Below, in pieces: positions 1 to 5,818 of a DNA stretch of 7,176 nucleotides. A program made the position numbers and the translations under genes. Source of the DNA: Rubrobacteraceae bacterium. GTDB lineage: Bacteria > Actinomycetota > Rubrobacteria > Rubrobacterales > Rubrobacteraceae. How positions within the stretch are numbered: the stretch's first letter is position 1; every line of letters starts with the position of its first letter. Location of the stretch: assembly GCA_021156345.1 (NCBI GenBank), contig JAJNDJ010000033.1:1-7176 (forward strand), read 5' to 3'. Under the pieces are notes generated by a model. The model did not search any database. It was not told the DNA's origin and saw nothing but the letters and a program-made list of their open reading frames with translations.

Positions 1-792
1 GTTGATGTACATCTTGCCTCTGGTCTGTATGCCGCCGCAGCCCTCGGGTTGCACCGTCGCCCGATCGTACTCGGCGATGATACGCATCGGCGTGGCGGTA
101 GCGTCGACCACGAACATCCCGCCTCCGCGCAGCGTGGTGAAGGCCAGCCGGCTACCGGAGTCAACCACGGGGCAGATCGGGGCGTTATCCGGGCGCACGC
201 CGACCTGCGTCACGCCGTCGTCCTGGCAGAGCGCCCCACTCGGCGTTCTGCAGGTGGCCAAGTCGAGGGTAGCACCGTTGTCGAGTGTGAAGGTGTCGCT
301 CGCGTAGTCGGTGGAGATCCGCTGCAGCAGCTTGCCGTTCTGGTTGGCTACCACGACGTAGCGGCCATCGGGTGAGGGGTAGGCGGCATGCGCTTGCTGC
401 CCGACATCGATGCAAGATAGCGGTGCGCGGGTTGCCGCATCGAGGAAGACCACGTGCCCGCTCGCCACGTAGGAGAGGATAGCGTGGGTGTGTGCGGGAT
501 TGAACTCGAGCATGTGCGCCCGTACTGGCGCGGAGCCCGTCTGCTCGCGGCATAGATCGCTCACGGCACCGTCCAGGTCGATGACCTCGGGCACGGCCGC
601 CGCCGCGTTGTCGTTCAGGTCAGCGCCGTTGTAGACGTAGAGTTTGCCGCCCGCACCGGACTGATCGGTAGCCCATACTTCGAAGGGGGTCACCACCGCC
701 TTCAGTTGCTGCTGGCCGACGAACCACCCCGTGCAGAGGACCGCCAGCACCAGCATCACCTGCAGTAGCAACCTGCGCTTCATGACGTTCAT
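1..792 (-). CDS. Secreted/anchored beta-propeller-like protein, 3' end outside window
   Basis: This frame is open from an ATG at 792 to the window edge and gives 264 residues without a stop. AAAGG lies 6 nt upstream of this ATG. A second ATG nine bases in (783) is possible but less well placed. Residues 5-7 are Lys-Arg-Arg and residues 8-26 are a hydrophobic segment, so the protein has a signal peptide or N-terminal anchor; Cys20 does not sit in a good lipobox. The rest has short beta-strand-like blocks: GKLYVYNG (49-56), HVVFLDAATRAPL (113-125), SPDGRYVVVANQNGK (140-154) and GGMFVVDATATP (224-235). These resemble YncE/lactonase-type beta-propeller blades. Cysteines at 81, 127, 181, 189, 207 and 252 would suit extracellular disulfides. 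The substrate is unknown. It is divergent from the hydrolase at 1583 and shares a promoter motif with it. The coding region is well supported; the fold is an inference from pattern only. Confidence 0.8.
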   Translation of the reverse strand, partial: MNVMKRRLLLQVMLVLAVLCTGWFVGQQQLKAVVTPFEVWATDQSGAGGKLYVYNGADLNDNAAAAVPEVIDLDGAVSDLCREQTGSAPVRAHMLEFNPAHTHAILSYVASGHVVFLDAATRAPLSCIDVGQQAHAAYPSPDGRYVVVANQNGKLLQRISTDYASDTFTLDNGATLDLATCRTPSGALCQDDGVTQVGVRPDNAPICPVVDSGSRLAFTTLRGGGMFVVDATATPMRIIAEYDRATVQPEGCGGIQTRGKMYIN

Positions 793-908
793 AACGCACC
801 TTTCTTTCGACGAACACAATGCTGCTTGCCGCGTCACACTAGTCGAGATCACCAACCCTAGAGATCTGGCTTGGACGCTCACCTCCTGACTTCGACGCTA
901 CCTTGCTG

Positions 909-922
909 GGACACATGTGACC
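909..922. promoter_or_regulatory. 14-bp palindrome, possible operator at the minus-strand start site
   Basis: GGACACATGTGACC is a near-perfect palindrome, with one mismatched pair around the central CACATGTG. It lies directly downstream of the proposed minus-strand -10 element (929-934), so it would overlap the transcription start. That is a typical repressor position. The binding protein is unknown. Confidence 0.35.
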
Positions 923-928
923 GTAGCT

Positions 929-961
929 ACTATATTCTGTAGCGATGAATCGCCGATGAAT
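929..961 (-). promoter_or_regulatory. Promoter with tandem-heptamer box, for the beta-propeller gene
   Basis: Read on the minus strand, ATTCATC-GGCG-ATTCATC (961 to 944) is a 7-bp direct repeat with an 11-bp period. It is followed 9 nt later by TATAGT (934-929), a good -10 element. No recognisable -35 hexamer exists at the right distance. PhoB/OmpR-family response regulators bind direct repeats of this period, and boxes placed about 10 nt upstream of a -10 can replace the -35. The predicted leader to the ATG at 792 is about 130 nt. An inverted pair GCTAC/GTAGC (926-930, 939-943) encloses the -10. The arrangement is visible in the sequence; the regulator class is inferred. Confidence 0.45.
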
Positions 962-1041
962 TCTGAACGAGGCTTGGACGAAGACTCCTGATCGGCCGGA
1001 GTCGAATTTGCTGGGGCCTTTAGGGTCACCCTTCGGTGGTG

Positions 1042-1146
1042 CTAGAGTGCCACGCCGAACTCGGCACACCCCGCTTCTGGGAGCAGAGCGCGGAACTCTA
1101 CTCTCGGCGTTGTCCCAACTTGCGTGGGCCCACTCGAAGGCGGTAG
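1042..1146 (-). pseudogene. Repeat copy 1: relic C-terminus with PTQVGTTP motif
   Basis: The minus strand reads LPPSSGPTQVGTTP followed by 20 codons ending EFGVAL and TAG (1042-1044). Copy 3 at 7085-7176 aligns without gaps and stops at the same codon. Beyond the nearly identical core, the differences are mostly conservative (Val/Leu, Leu/Val, Leu/Ile, Phe/Leu) or synonymous, as expected for coding DNA. Upstream the frame becomes Arg/Pro-rich and not protein-like, so only a tail seems to remain. The core at 1106-1146 is 41 bp and matches copy 2 with four differences. It contains the perfect palindrome GTGGGCCCAC. The family was not recognised. Confidence 0.5.
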
Positions 1147-1241
1147 AATCGGCTCCCGCGTCGGTGCCTCCGCTGTTCGATCGACAAGGTCAGCACCAGC
1201 CGGGCGAGAGGAGTCAGTCGAGGCCGCCCGCGAAGGCCGTC

Positions 1242-1385
1242 GGAGACGTCTACCAACGTTTTTCGGCCGCCTTCCACCTGGTATGGGGCCGCGTGGTCCC
1301 AGACATCCCCGACTTCTGCCGCGAACTCATCGCAGCCCTGGCCGAGGAGTAGAGAAAGGGTTTGGCACACCCGCTGGCACACTAA
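1242..1385 (+). pseudogene. Possible decayed plus-strand C-terminus
   Basis: Codons from 1248 read VYQRFSAAFHLVWGR and then PDFCRELIAALAEE before TAG at 1350-1352. Third positions are GC-rich and the end looks like an amphipathic helix. After the TAG the same frame continues RKGLAHPLAH to a TAA at 1383-1385. Upstream of 1242 the frame is low-complexity and no ribosome site or start is evident. The stretch overlaps, on the opposite strand, the upstream side of repeat copy 1, so at most one strand was coding. I read it as a fragment of a broken gene, possibly a mobile-element protein. The family is unknown and confidence is low. Confidence 0.25.
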
Positions 1386-1443
1386 TGGATACACGGTACG
1401 CAAAACGTTTCCTTACCATAGAGTCCCAGCAATATTCGGCAAA

Positions 1444-1479
1444 ATTCATCGCCGATTCATCACCGTCTGTTCTTATAGA
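1444..1479 (+). promoter_or_regulatory. Promoter with tandem-heptamer box, for the alpha/beta hydrolase
   Basis: ATTCATC-GCCG-ATTCATC (1444-1461) is the same 18-bp tandem heptamer as in the divergent promoter, facing the other way. TATAGA (1474-1479) follows 12 nt later as a -10 element. The -10 lies inside the perfect inverted repeat GTTCT-TAT-AGAAC (1469-1481), which could be an overlapping operator. There is no convincing -35. The two heptamer boxes face outward, 478 bp apart, so one regulator could drive both flanking genes. The predicted leader to the ATG at 1583 is about 97 nt. Confidence 0.45.
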
Positions 1480-1485
1480 ACTTAG

Positions 1486-1538
1486 GGGCGTGCGAGCTTT
1501 GCTGCTCAGTAGCCGCGAAGCTTGAGAAAGCAACGCCC
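1486..1538 (+). promoter_or_regulatory. Nested hairpin in the hydrolase leader
   Basis: GGGCGT (1486-1491) pairs with ACGCCC (1533-1538), and inside it AGCTT (1495-1499) pairs with AAGCT (1518-1522). The structure ends 32 nt before the AGGAGG ribosome site at 1571 and has no U tract, so it is not a terminator. It may stabilise or regulate the leader RNA, but an unselected fold remains possible. It matches no riboswitch class I know. Confidence 0.3.
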
Positions 1539-1582
1539 TCAGAAAGCGTGAAGCAATTGGCTAGAGGAGTAGGAGGAAAGAC

Positions 1583-2911
1583 ATGCCAGGAAAGGCCAGC
1601 AAACTCAAGAGGGTTTCTGTTCTCGGGGCGGAGTTTCAGGAGTCCTCATACCTCGACGATCTGACGACTGCGGGGACGTTGCGCACCGGACACACCAACG
1701 CACAGGATTGGCACGGTTTGCACGCCCAAGGTACCCTCAACCCGCGGGACGTGCCAGGCCTCCAGGCGGACGGCTACTTCCCCGACGACTCGAAAACCAC
1801 CAAGGCGTCAGATTACGTAGAGCCAAGGCCCGGTCGCGGCATCTACTATTACGATCAGGGCAATTTCTACGGTAACAAGAAGTATCCCCACGACTCGCAG
1901 TTCGTGATGCGCTTCCCCGACGACTGGAACGGCAAGCTCGTGGTTACCGCCCCGCCCGGGTTGCGGGGACAGTACGCCAACGACTTCATTATCAGCGACT
2001 ATGTTCTGGCGAAGGGCTACGCCTTCGCTGCCACAGACAAGGGCAACAGCGGGCTGCAGTTCTCCCGTGATGACGAGAAGCTCTACCCAAATGGCAAGAC
2101 ACCAGGCTCGGCGGTAGCCGAATGGCACCAGCGCCTCAGGGAGCTTACGATCGCCGCCAAAGACGCTGCCGAGGAGTACTACGGAGAACGACCGTATCGC
2201 ACCTATGCTACGGGAATTTCGAACGCCGGTTACATAACGCGTTACGCTTTAGAGAACGACCCCGAGCTATACGACGGTGGAGTGGAATGGGAGGGACCGC
2301 TTTGGCTTGCTGAGGGGCCGAACCTACTCACGTTCCTTCCCAAGACCCTCAACAACCCGAAGGATGCGGGCCTCGACGAAGAGACGGCGTTTCTTTGGAG
2401 ATACCACTCCATTATCTACTGGCCTTCTACGCAACGAACCTTCAGGCAAGAGTTCGACCCGGACTACGAAGGCGACGAGGCCGAGTACGACTACGCGAAT
2501 AGGATAAATCCCAACCAAAACCCGCAAGCGCAGGAGATCAAGAACGCTGTGGCAAGGGTGTCACTTACCGGGGACATAGGCAAACACCTTATGAGCCTGC
2601 ACGGTACCCTCGACACATTGCTACCCATAACGAAAACCTCCGACGTATACTCCGAGCTCGTCGAGAAAGCCGGGCGTTCGGACCTACACCGCTACTACAG
2701 GGTAGAGGGGGGCAACCACGTAGACTCGCTCTACGATCACGCCGGGTTCCGTGACAAGCTGCGGCCCATACTGCCCTGCTACCGGGCCGCTTTCAAGGCG
2801 CTCGAGAAATGGGTCGAGGAGGGCCACGAGCCACCGCCGAGCGAGTTAGTGCCAAGAACGAAAGGTTCGGGTCTCCAAGAACTTGCGCTTCCGGAGGTCA
2901 ATTTCTGCTGA
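1583..2911 (+). CDS. Alpha/beta hydrolase, 3-hydroxybutyrate-oligomer hydrolase/tannase-like
   Basis: 442 residues, with a strong AGGAGG ribosome site (1571-1576) 6 nt before the ATG. The sequence shows an alpha/beta-hydrolase catalytic triad: nucleophile Ser213 in GISNAG (211-216), Asp344 in HGTLDTLLP (340-348), and His379 in GGNHVD (376-381). WNGKLVVTAPPG (115-126) and GYAFAATDKGNSG (145-157) resemble the N-terminal part of the tannase/feruloyl esterase and 3-hydroxybutyrate-oligomer hydrolase families, where such segments form the oxyanion region. ALENDPELYDGGVEWEGP (222-239) corresponds to the 'PE-x-(F/Y)DG' block after the nucleophile in those families. No signal peptide is visible, so it is probably cytoplasmic, which suits hydrolysis of intracellular 3-hydroxybutyrate oligomers better than secreted tannase activity. 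It is shorter than the roughly 700-residue classical oligomer hydrolases. The fold is confident; the substrate is not. Confidence 0.85.
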   Translation: MPGKASKLKRVSVLGAEFQESSYLDDLTTAGTLRTGHTNAQDWHGLHAQGTLNPRDVPGLQADGYFPDDSKTTKASDYVEPRPGRGIYYYDQGNFYGNKKYPHDSQFVMRFPDDWNGKLVVTAPPGLRGQYANDFIISDYVLAKGYAFAATDKGNSGLQFSRDDEKLYPNGKTPGSAVAEWHQRLRELTIAAKDAAEEYYGERPYRTYATGISNAGYITRYALENDPELYDGGVEWEGPLWLAEGPNLLTFLPKTLNNPKDAGLDEETAFLWRYHSIIYWPSTQRTFRQEFDPDYEGDEAEYDYANRINPNQNPQAQEIKNAVARVSLTGDIGKHLMSLHGTLDTLLPITKTSDVYSELVEKAGRSDLHRYYRVEGGNHVDSLYDHAGFRDKLRPILPCYRAAFKALEKWVEEGHEPPPSELVPRTKGSGLQELALPEVNFC

Positions 2912-2998
2912 TTCTGCAGCGAAGCCAGGTGCCTTACTAGCTTACGAACTTCATTTTGTGTACACCGCTAAGATTAAGCTGAATGCTGAAGGCTAATC

Positions 2999-3050
2999 CC
3001 GTTGTCGCAAGTTGTTGCGTTCGCCTCGGGCAGCACGGTCGCGACAACGG
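2999..3050. repeat. 10-bp perfect inverted repeat, 32-bp loop
   Basis: CCGTTGTCGC (2999-3008) is exactly reversed and complemented by GCGACAACGG (3041-3050). It lies 88 bp after the hydrolase stop. No T-tract follows, so it is not a classical terminator. The left arm and following bases (CGTTGTCGCAAGTT, then GCGT and GCC) loosely resemble the core of the three-copy repeat (CGTTGTCCCAACTT-GCGT), so it could be a degenerate fourth copy. Confidence 0.35.
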
Positions 3051-3218
3051 TCCCCGCCGGAGCCTCTCCCGCGCAACCAAGAAGAGGTATCCGCGAAGAT
3101 AGGGCATGTGGGCGGCGTCCTTACTCTAGGGACTCCGACGTTTCTCATCGTGCAACTCCCAAGATTGAGAGTCTTGGCGGGGCTTACGGAAGGTGCGTGG
3201 CCTGGCTTTGCCCAGTAG
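3012..3218 (+). other. Doubtful 68-codon open frame before the thioesterase
   Basis: The gap 2912-3230 holds no convincing gene. This TTG-initiated frame ends at TAG (3216-3218), 12 nt before and in the same frame as the thioesterase ATG. Its second half (VGGVLTLGTPTFLIVQLPRL) is hydrophobic and passably protein-like; its first third is Arg/Pro-rich and has no ribosome site. It might be a leader peptide, a fragment of a lost upstream gene, or chance. Confidence 0.15.
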
Positions 3219-3230
3219 AATGCCACCGTT

Positions 3231-3713
3231 ATGCCGGAAAGAGAGCGGGAAATCACGCTGCGGTTTTTGGCCGAGCCGACGGACGTGAACTTCGGCGGCA
3301 AGGTGCACGGTGGCGCGGTTATGAAGTGGATCGACCAAGCCGGATACGCCTGTGCGGTCGGGTGGAGCGGGCAATATTGCGTTACGGTTTATGTCGGTGG
3401 CATCCGTTTCCACAGGCCTGTACTGATCGGCAACATGGTCGAAGTGAGCGCAAAGCTAATCCACACTGGCAAAACGAGCCTGCACGTCATAGTGGAGGTA
3501 AGCGCGGGCGACCCAAAAGAGGGTCTGTACACCACGACCACGCAGTGCATCATCGTCTTCGTGGCGGTAGACGATGGAGGGACGCCCGTCGAGGTGGAAC
3601 GTTGGGAGCCGGAATCGGAGCAAGACGTTGCTCTAGAGCAGTACGCCAAAAGGCTTATGGAATTGCGGAAGGACACCGAAAAGGAGATAGGTCCCCACGG
3701 CGTCGTGCTTTAA
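3231..3713 (+). CDS. Acyl-CoA thioesterase, hot-dog fold
   Basis: 160 residues. DVNFGGKVHGGAVMKWIDQA (18-37) is the hallmark of the YciA/BACH-type acyl-CoA thioesterases (D-x-N-x2-G-x-V-H/F-GG, then W-x-D on the central helix). Asp35 is the likely catalytic acidic residue, and Asn20 and the HGG at 26-28 line the site. VGGIRFHRPVLIGNMVEV (55-72) is the conserved hot-dog strand pair, and KTSLHVIVEVSA gives the next strand. The family hydrolyses fatty or short-chain acyl-CoA to free acid and CoA in the cytoplasm, usually as a hexamer. The start is fixed because an in-frame TAG (3216-3218) lies just upstream and no other start codon intervenes, although no good Shine-Dalgarno is visible. Translation may be coupled to the preceding open frame. 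The chain-length preference cannot be read from the sequence. Confidence 0.92.
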   Translation: MPEREREITLRFLAEPTDVNFGGKVHGGAVMKWIDQAGYACAVGWSGQYCVTVYVGGIRFHRPVLIGNMVEVSAKLIHTGKTSLHVIVEVSAGDPKEGLYTTTTQCIIVFVAVDDGGTPVEVERWEPESEQDVALEQYAKRLMELRKDTEKEIGPHGVVL

Positions 3714-3735
3714 GATCGTCGCGCCTGATCACCAC

Positions 3736-3754
3736 CCTGCCTTCGCCTCCTCGC
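3736..3754. repeat. 19-bp repeat CCTGCCTTCGCCTCCTCGC, copy A
   Basis: The same 19 bases recur at 7033-7051. On the minus strand it reads GCGAGGAGGCGAAGGCAGG and lies 17 bp after the stop of repeat copy 2, so it may be part of one larger repeated unit. GAGGAGG is Shine-Dalgarno-like, and here GTG GTG ATC follows on the minus strand. CCTGC (3736-3740) pairs with GCAGG (3753-3757), forming a small hairpin just past the thioesterase stop. Confidence 0.55.
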
Positions 3755-3771
3755 AGGCTCCGCGACCGCTG

Positions 3772-3876
3772 CTAACCGGCGATCTCTATCTTCATCCCAC
3801 CCTCCGCATCGAGGCATACCTCGAACTGCACACTTGGCGTTGTCCTAACTTGCGTGGGCTCACCTGAAGGCGGTAG
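3772..3876 (-). pseudogene. Repeat copy 2: relic C-terminus with PTQVRTTP motif
   Basis: The minus strand reads LPPSGEPTQVRTTP and then 20 codons, SVQFEVCLDAEGGMKIEIAG, and TAG (3772-3774). The number of codons between TTP and the stop equals that of copies 1 and 3, and alternating hydrophobic residues are kept. Upstream the frame is open for only about 17 more codons (Gly/Lys/Leu-rich) before a TGA, so no full gene is present. The core 3836-3876 matches copy 1 at 37 of 41 bases. It is convergent with the thioesterase, 59 bp stop to stop. The rest of the 3714-4077 gap holds the 19-bp repeat, this relic and the next promoter. Confidence 0.5.
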
Positions 3877-3966
3877 TAGCTCGCCCTTGCTGTCGCCTCC
3901 CCCGCGCAGCTTCGAGAGACCGGATGGTCAGACATCTCACCGGTCCTCTCACATCGCCTATGCGCC

Positions 3967-3995
3967 TTGACCTACACCCTCCCGGCTATTACCAT
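3967..3995 (+). promoter_or_regulatory. Sigma70-type promoter for the small-protein operon
   Basis: TTGACC (3967-3972, five of six to consensus) and TACCAT (3990-3995, four of six) are separated by exactly 17 bp. The first possible start with a good ribosome site is the GTG at 4078, giving a leader of about 75 nt. Confidence 0.5.
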
Positions 3996-4077
3996 GGTTG
4001 TAGCAGACGTTCTTTTTGGTCTTGCCTCACCGGCAACGGTCCCGAAGGAACTGGTTAACCGCAATCACGAGGGTAAC

Positions 4078-4290
4078 GTGAGCGTTTACACTATCTACAA
4101 GGAAACTCAATCTTCGGACGACTCCGCAACATGCCAAAGGCATTATGCAGGATGGACCGCTGACAAGGACGACGCAATACGGCGCGCTAACGAGATCTAT
4201 GAAGTAAGGGATAGCACAAAAGCGGTATTGGTAATTGGTAACGGCCAGACAGGGGTTGAAGTCGTCTACCGGGTAGGTGATGAAAACTAA
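4078..4290 (+). CDS. Small protein of unknown function, 70 aa
   Basis: I chose the GTG at 4078 because GAGGG (4069-4073) precedes it with 4 nt spacing. A TTG at 3967 or an ATG at 3994 in the same frame would add up to 37 residues, but these lie on or in the proposed promoter. The product starts MSVYTIYKETQ and has one helix-like segment, DKDDAIRRANEIYEVRD, followed by the strands KAVLVIGNG and GVEVVYRV. The alternation suggests a small strand-helix-strand-strand domain. No signal or membrane segment is seen. It ends in TAA and overlaps the next small gene by 11 bp. The family was not recognised. Confidence 0.6.
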   Translation: MSVYTIYKETQSSDDSATCQRHYAGWTADKDDAIRRANEIYEVRDSTKAVLVIGNGQTGVEVVYRVGDEN

Positions 4291-4396
4291 GGGTGTCATA
4301 GAGCTATCCGCTTGCACGCTGGATTACGCCTGCGGTGAGCGCCTGGAGTCCGAAGGCGACGAGGCGTCGTTCGAGTTGGTGCGAGAGCTTCTCTAG
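4280..4396 (+). CDS. Overlapping 38-aa acidic microprotein
   Basis: An ATG at 4280 lies inside the last codons of the 70-aa gene, which ends at 4290. This 11-bp overlap is typical of translational coupling. GGGTAGG (4271-4277) can act as the ribosome site. The product begins MKTKGVIELSACTLDYACG and ends EASFELVRELL, an acidic, probably helical tail, with two cysteines (12 and 18). Codon choice is coding-like. The stop is TAG, and the same frame then stays open (reading VRAHPEKGIQVEQL and onward) straight to the methyltransferase ATG, so readthrough or an ancestral fusion is conceivable. It matches no family I know. Confidence 0.45.
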   Translation: MKTKGVIELSACTLDYACGERLESEGDEASFELVRELL

Positions 4397-4492
4397 GTCC
4401 GCGCGCACCCCGAGAAGGGGATCCAAGTCGAGCAGCTCCCAAACCCCATTGAGGCATTAGATCCACAACACGGAGTAACACGGAGCCCAACG

Positions 4493-5323
4493 ATGGACCC
4501 AGTGGTCCTAACCTCGCGGTGGATGGCTGCGGCGCGAGCCCGTGAGAGTGAGCGCCCCGACCGCCTCTTCAACGACCCGCTCGCCGCAGCGCTCGCGGGT
4601 CCCGAGGGCTTCGCTTGGCTGGACCGTATGGAACCCGCCGCACGGTTAGGCGGACCAGGGCTGTATGCTGTAGTCCGCACCCGCTTCTTCGACGACTTCC
4701 TCTTACACGCCTCCCAGCGCACCGGAGCGAGGCAGCTCATCATCTTGGCAGCCGGCATGGACGCGCGGGCCTTCCGTATGGAATGGCTGCCCGGCACCCG
4801 GCTCTACGAGCTCGACCGACCGGAGGTCCTCGCCACCAAGGATGCAGTCATTGCCCGCGCCGGAGCTCACCCCACTTGCGAGCGGCGGGCGATCGAGGCG
4901 GACCTGGAGCGGCCTTCTTGGTCCGCGGCGCTCCTGGACGCCGGCTACGAGGTGCGGGAGCCGTCCGTGTGGCTGGCGGAGGGGGTCTTCTTCTACATGA
5001 CCGAAGCCGCCGTCCGCGCGCTCCTGGGGGGCGCGAGCGTGCTGACGTCCCCTCTCAGTCAGCTCGGTGCGGACCTCGTCAACAGGGACCTCCTGACATC
5101 CCCAGTGATGGGGCCATTGCTGTGGACCTTCTCCCGCCGCGGCGCCATGGGACGCTTTGGCACCAATGACCCAGAGGCGCTGTTTGCCGAGCACGGCTGG
5201 GAGGCAGAGGTGATCCAACCCGGCGAGGGAGAAGCAAACTTCTGGCGGTGGCCTTACCCGGTGGCGCCTCGGGGGGTGCCGGGCGTCCCTCGGCTCTTCC
5301 TCGTTAGGGCGCAGCGCGCGTGA
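4493..5323 (+). CDS. Class I SAM-dependent methyltransferase, TIGR00027/LCM type
   Basis: 276 residues, with GGAG (4482-4485) 7 nt before the ATG. ARARESERPDRLFNDPLA (14-31) is the diagnostic N-terminal block of the leucine-carboxyl-methyltransferase-like (PF04072, TIGR00027) family, followed by VVRTRFFDDFL (60-70). LIILAAGMDARAFRM (82-96) is the glycine-rich SAM-binding motif I, usually LGAGLDTRAFRL. LYELDRPEV (104-112) supplies the acidic residue expected to hold the SAM ribose, IEADL (134-138) is the adenine-side motif, and LAEGVFFYM (161-169) matches the conserved EG-x3-Y block. Length fits the family. Substrates are mostly unknown, with O-methylation in secondary metabolism common in actinomycetes. 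It is visibly more GC-rich than the small genes upstream. An open in-frame stretch runs back to the 38-aa gene's stop. Confidence 0.9.
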   Translation: MDPVVLTSRWMAAARARESERPDRLFNDPLAAALAGPEGFAWLDRMEPAARLGGPGLYAVVRTRFFDDFLLHASQRTGARQLIILAAGMDARAFRMEWLPGTRLYELDRPEVLATKDAVIARAGAHPTCERRAIEADLERPSWSAALLDAGYEVREPSVWLAEGVFFYMTEAAVRALLGGASVLTSPLSQLGADLVNRDLLTSPVMGPLLWTFSRRGAMGRFGTNDPEALFAEHGWEAEVIQPGEGEANFWRWPYPVAPRGVPGVPRLFLVRAQRA

Positions 5324-5510
5324 GCTGCCGGCCACGGCGTCGCTTCCGGTACGCGGAGACGGGCACGTGACCCACCCCCGCCGGCGCCTCCCCCGCGCAC
5401 CCTGAGAGCACCAGCGGTTGGGTGCAGTGTCCGGTAGGTGACGCCTCGGGGAACACTTCTGTCTTTGGGAGACATCCGGGTCAACACCAGCCGCGAACGG
5501 TCGACCTGGG

Positions 5511-5624
5511 GATGCCAACTTGAGCGGTGCCGACCTAACAGGTGCCCGAGTCACGCAGGAGCAGGTAGATACGTGCAAGACGCTAAAACGTGTCATCGTG
5601 TCCGACGGATCAAGGCAGGACTAA
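5511..5624 (+). pseudogene. Relic C-terminus of a pentapeptide-repeat protein
   Basis: The frame reads DANLSGADLTGARVTQEQVD and ends in TAA at 5622-5624. ANLSG and ADLTG are textbook A(D/N)LXX pentapeptide repeats forming a right-handed quadrilateral beta-helix; such proteins often finish with a degenerate coil like ARVTQEQV. Upstream the frame turns into non-repeat sequence. A neighbouring frame just before it reads VDLG, so a frameshift near 5505-5511 probably broke the gene. No start or ribosome site is present. The preceding 5324-5510 shows nothing else I can assign. Confidence 0.6.
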
Positions 5625-5706
5625 GCAATTAAAGGCCAGGGGAAGAAATTTTGGGGATTTGCCTGGGAGGGTTTCCGAGAAAGCGCCTAAACTATGCAAA
5701 ATCCCT

Positions 5707-5733
5707 TAACCTTAACCCTGTAGTTGAAGGTTA
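5707..5733. promoter_or_regulatory. Hairpin upstream of the phasin-like gene
   Basis: TAACCTT (5707-5713) pairs perfectly with AAGGTTA (5727-5733). The stem extends by AAC (5714-5716) with GTT (5723-5725) if one G bulges, leaving a 6-nt loop. It is followed by a pyrimidine-rich stretch but no run of T. A perfect CTAAC-CA-GTTAG palindrome (5775-5786) follows. Either may be an operator or leader structure; a clear promoter was not found. Confidence 0.3.
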
Positions 5734-5818
5734 CAAGCTCTTCTTCTACCTCTTGACGCAACCAGCTAGTCCTGCTAACCAGTTAGACTCCTCGTGGGGA
5801 AGAGAAAGGGGCACCGTA

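Noticed and set aside
2..375. Plus-strand open frames at the window start
   Set aside because: They are antisense to the minus-strand beta-propeller-like gene, which has a ribosome site, signal segment and protein-like sequence.
944..1461. Insertion sequence or MITE bounded by 22-bp imperfect terminal inverted repeats (944-965, 1440-1461)
   Set aside because: No target-site duplication is visible at the edges and no transposase lies inside. The tandem heptamer plus outward -10 elements explains the symmetry better. It remains a fallback.
2912..2945. Terminator after the hydrolase
   Set aside because: Only a weak CTGC/GCAG pairing and no T-tract are present.
4703..5596. 297-codon open frame on the minus strand
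   Set aside because: It is antisense to the well-supported methyltransferase. Its product is Arg/Pro/Gly-rich with no domain, as expected from the complement of GC-rich codons.
5754..5780. TTGACG with TAACCA at 17 bp as a promoter for the phasin-like gene
   Set aside because: The -10 matches consensus at only two of six bases.
5651..5818. TTG-started N-terminal extension of the phasin-like protein
   Set aside because: It has no ribosome site and the extension does not continue the coiled-coil character. The GTG at 5819 has a good ribosome site.
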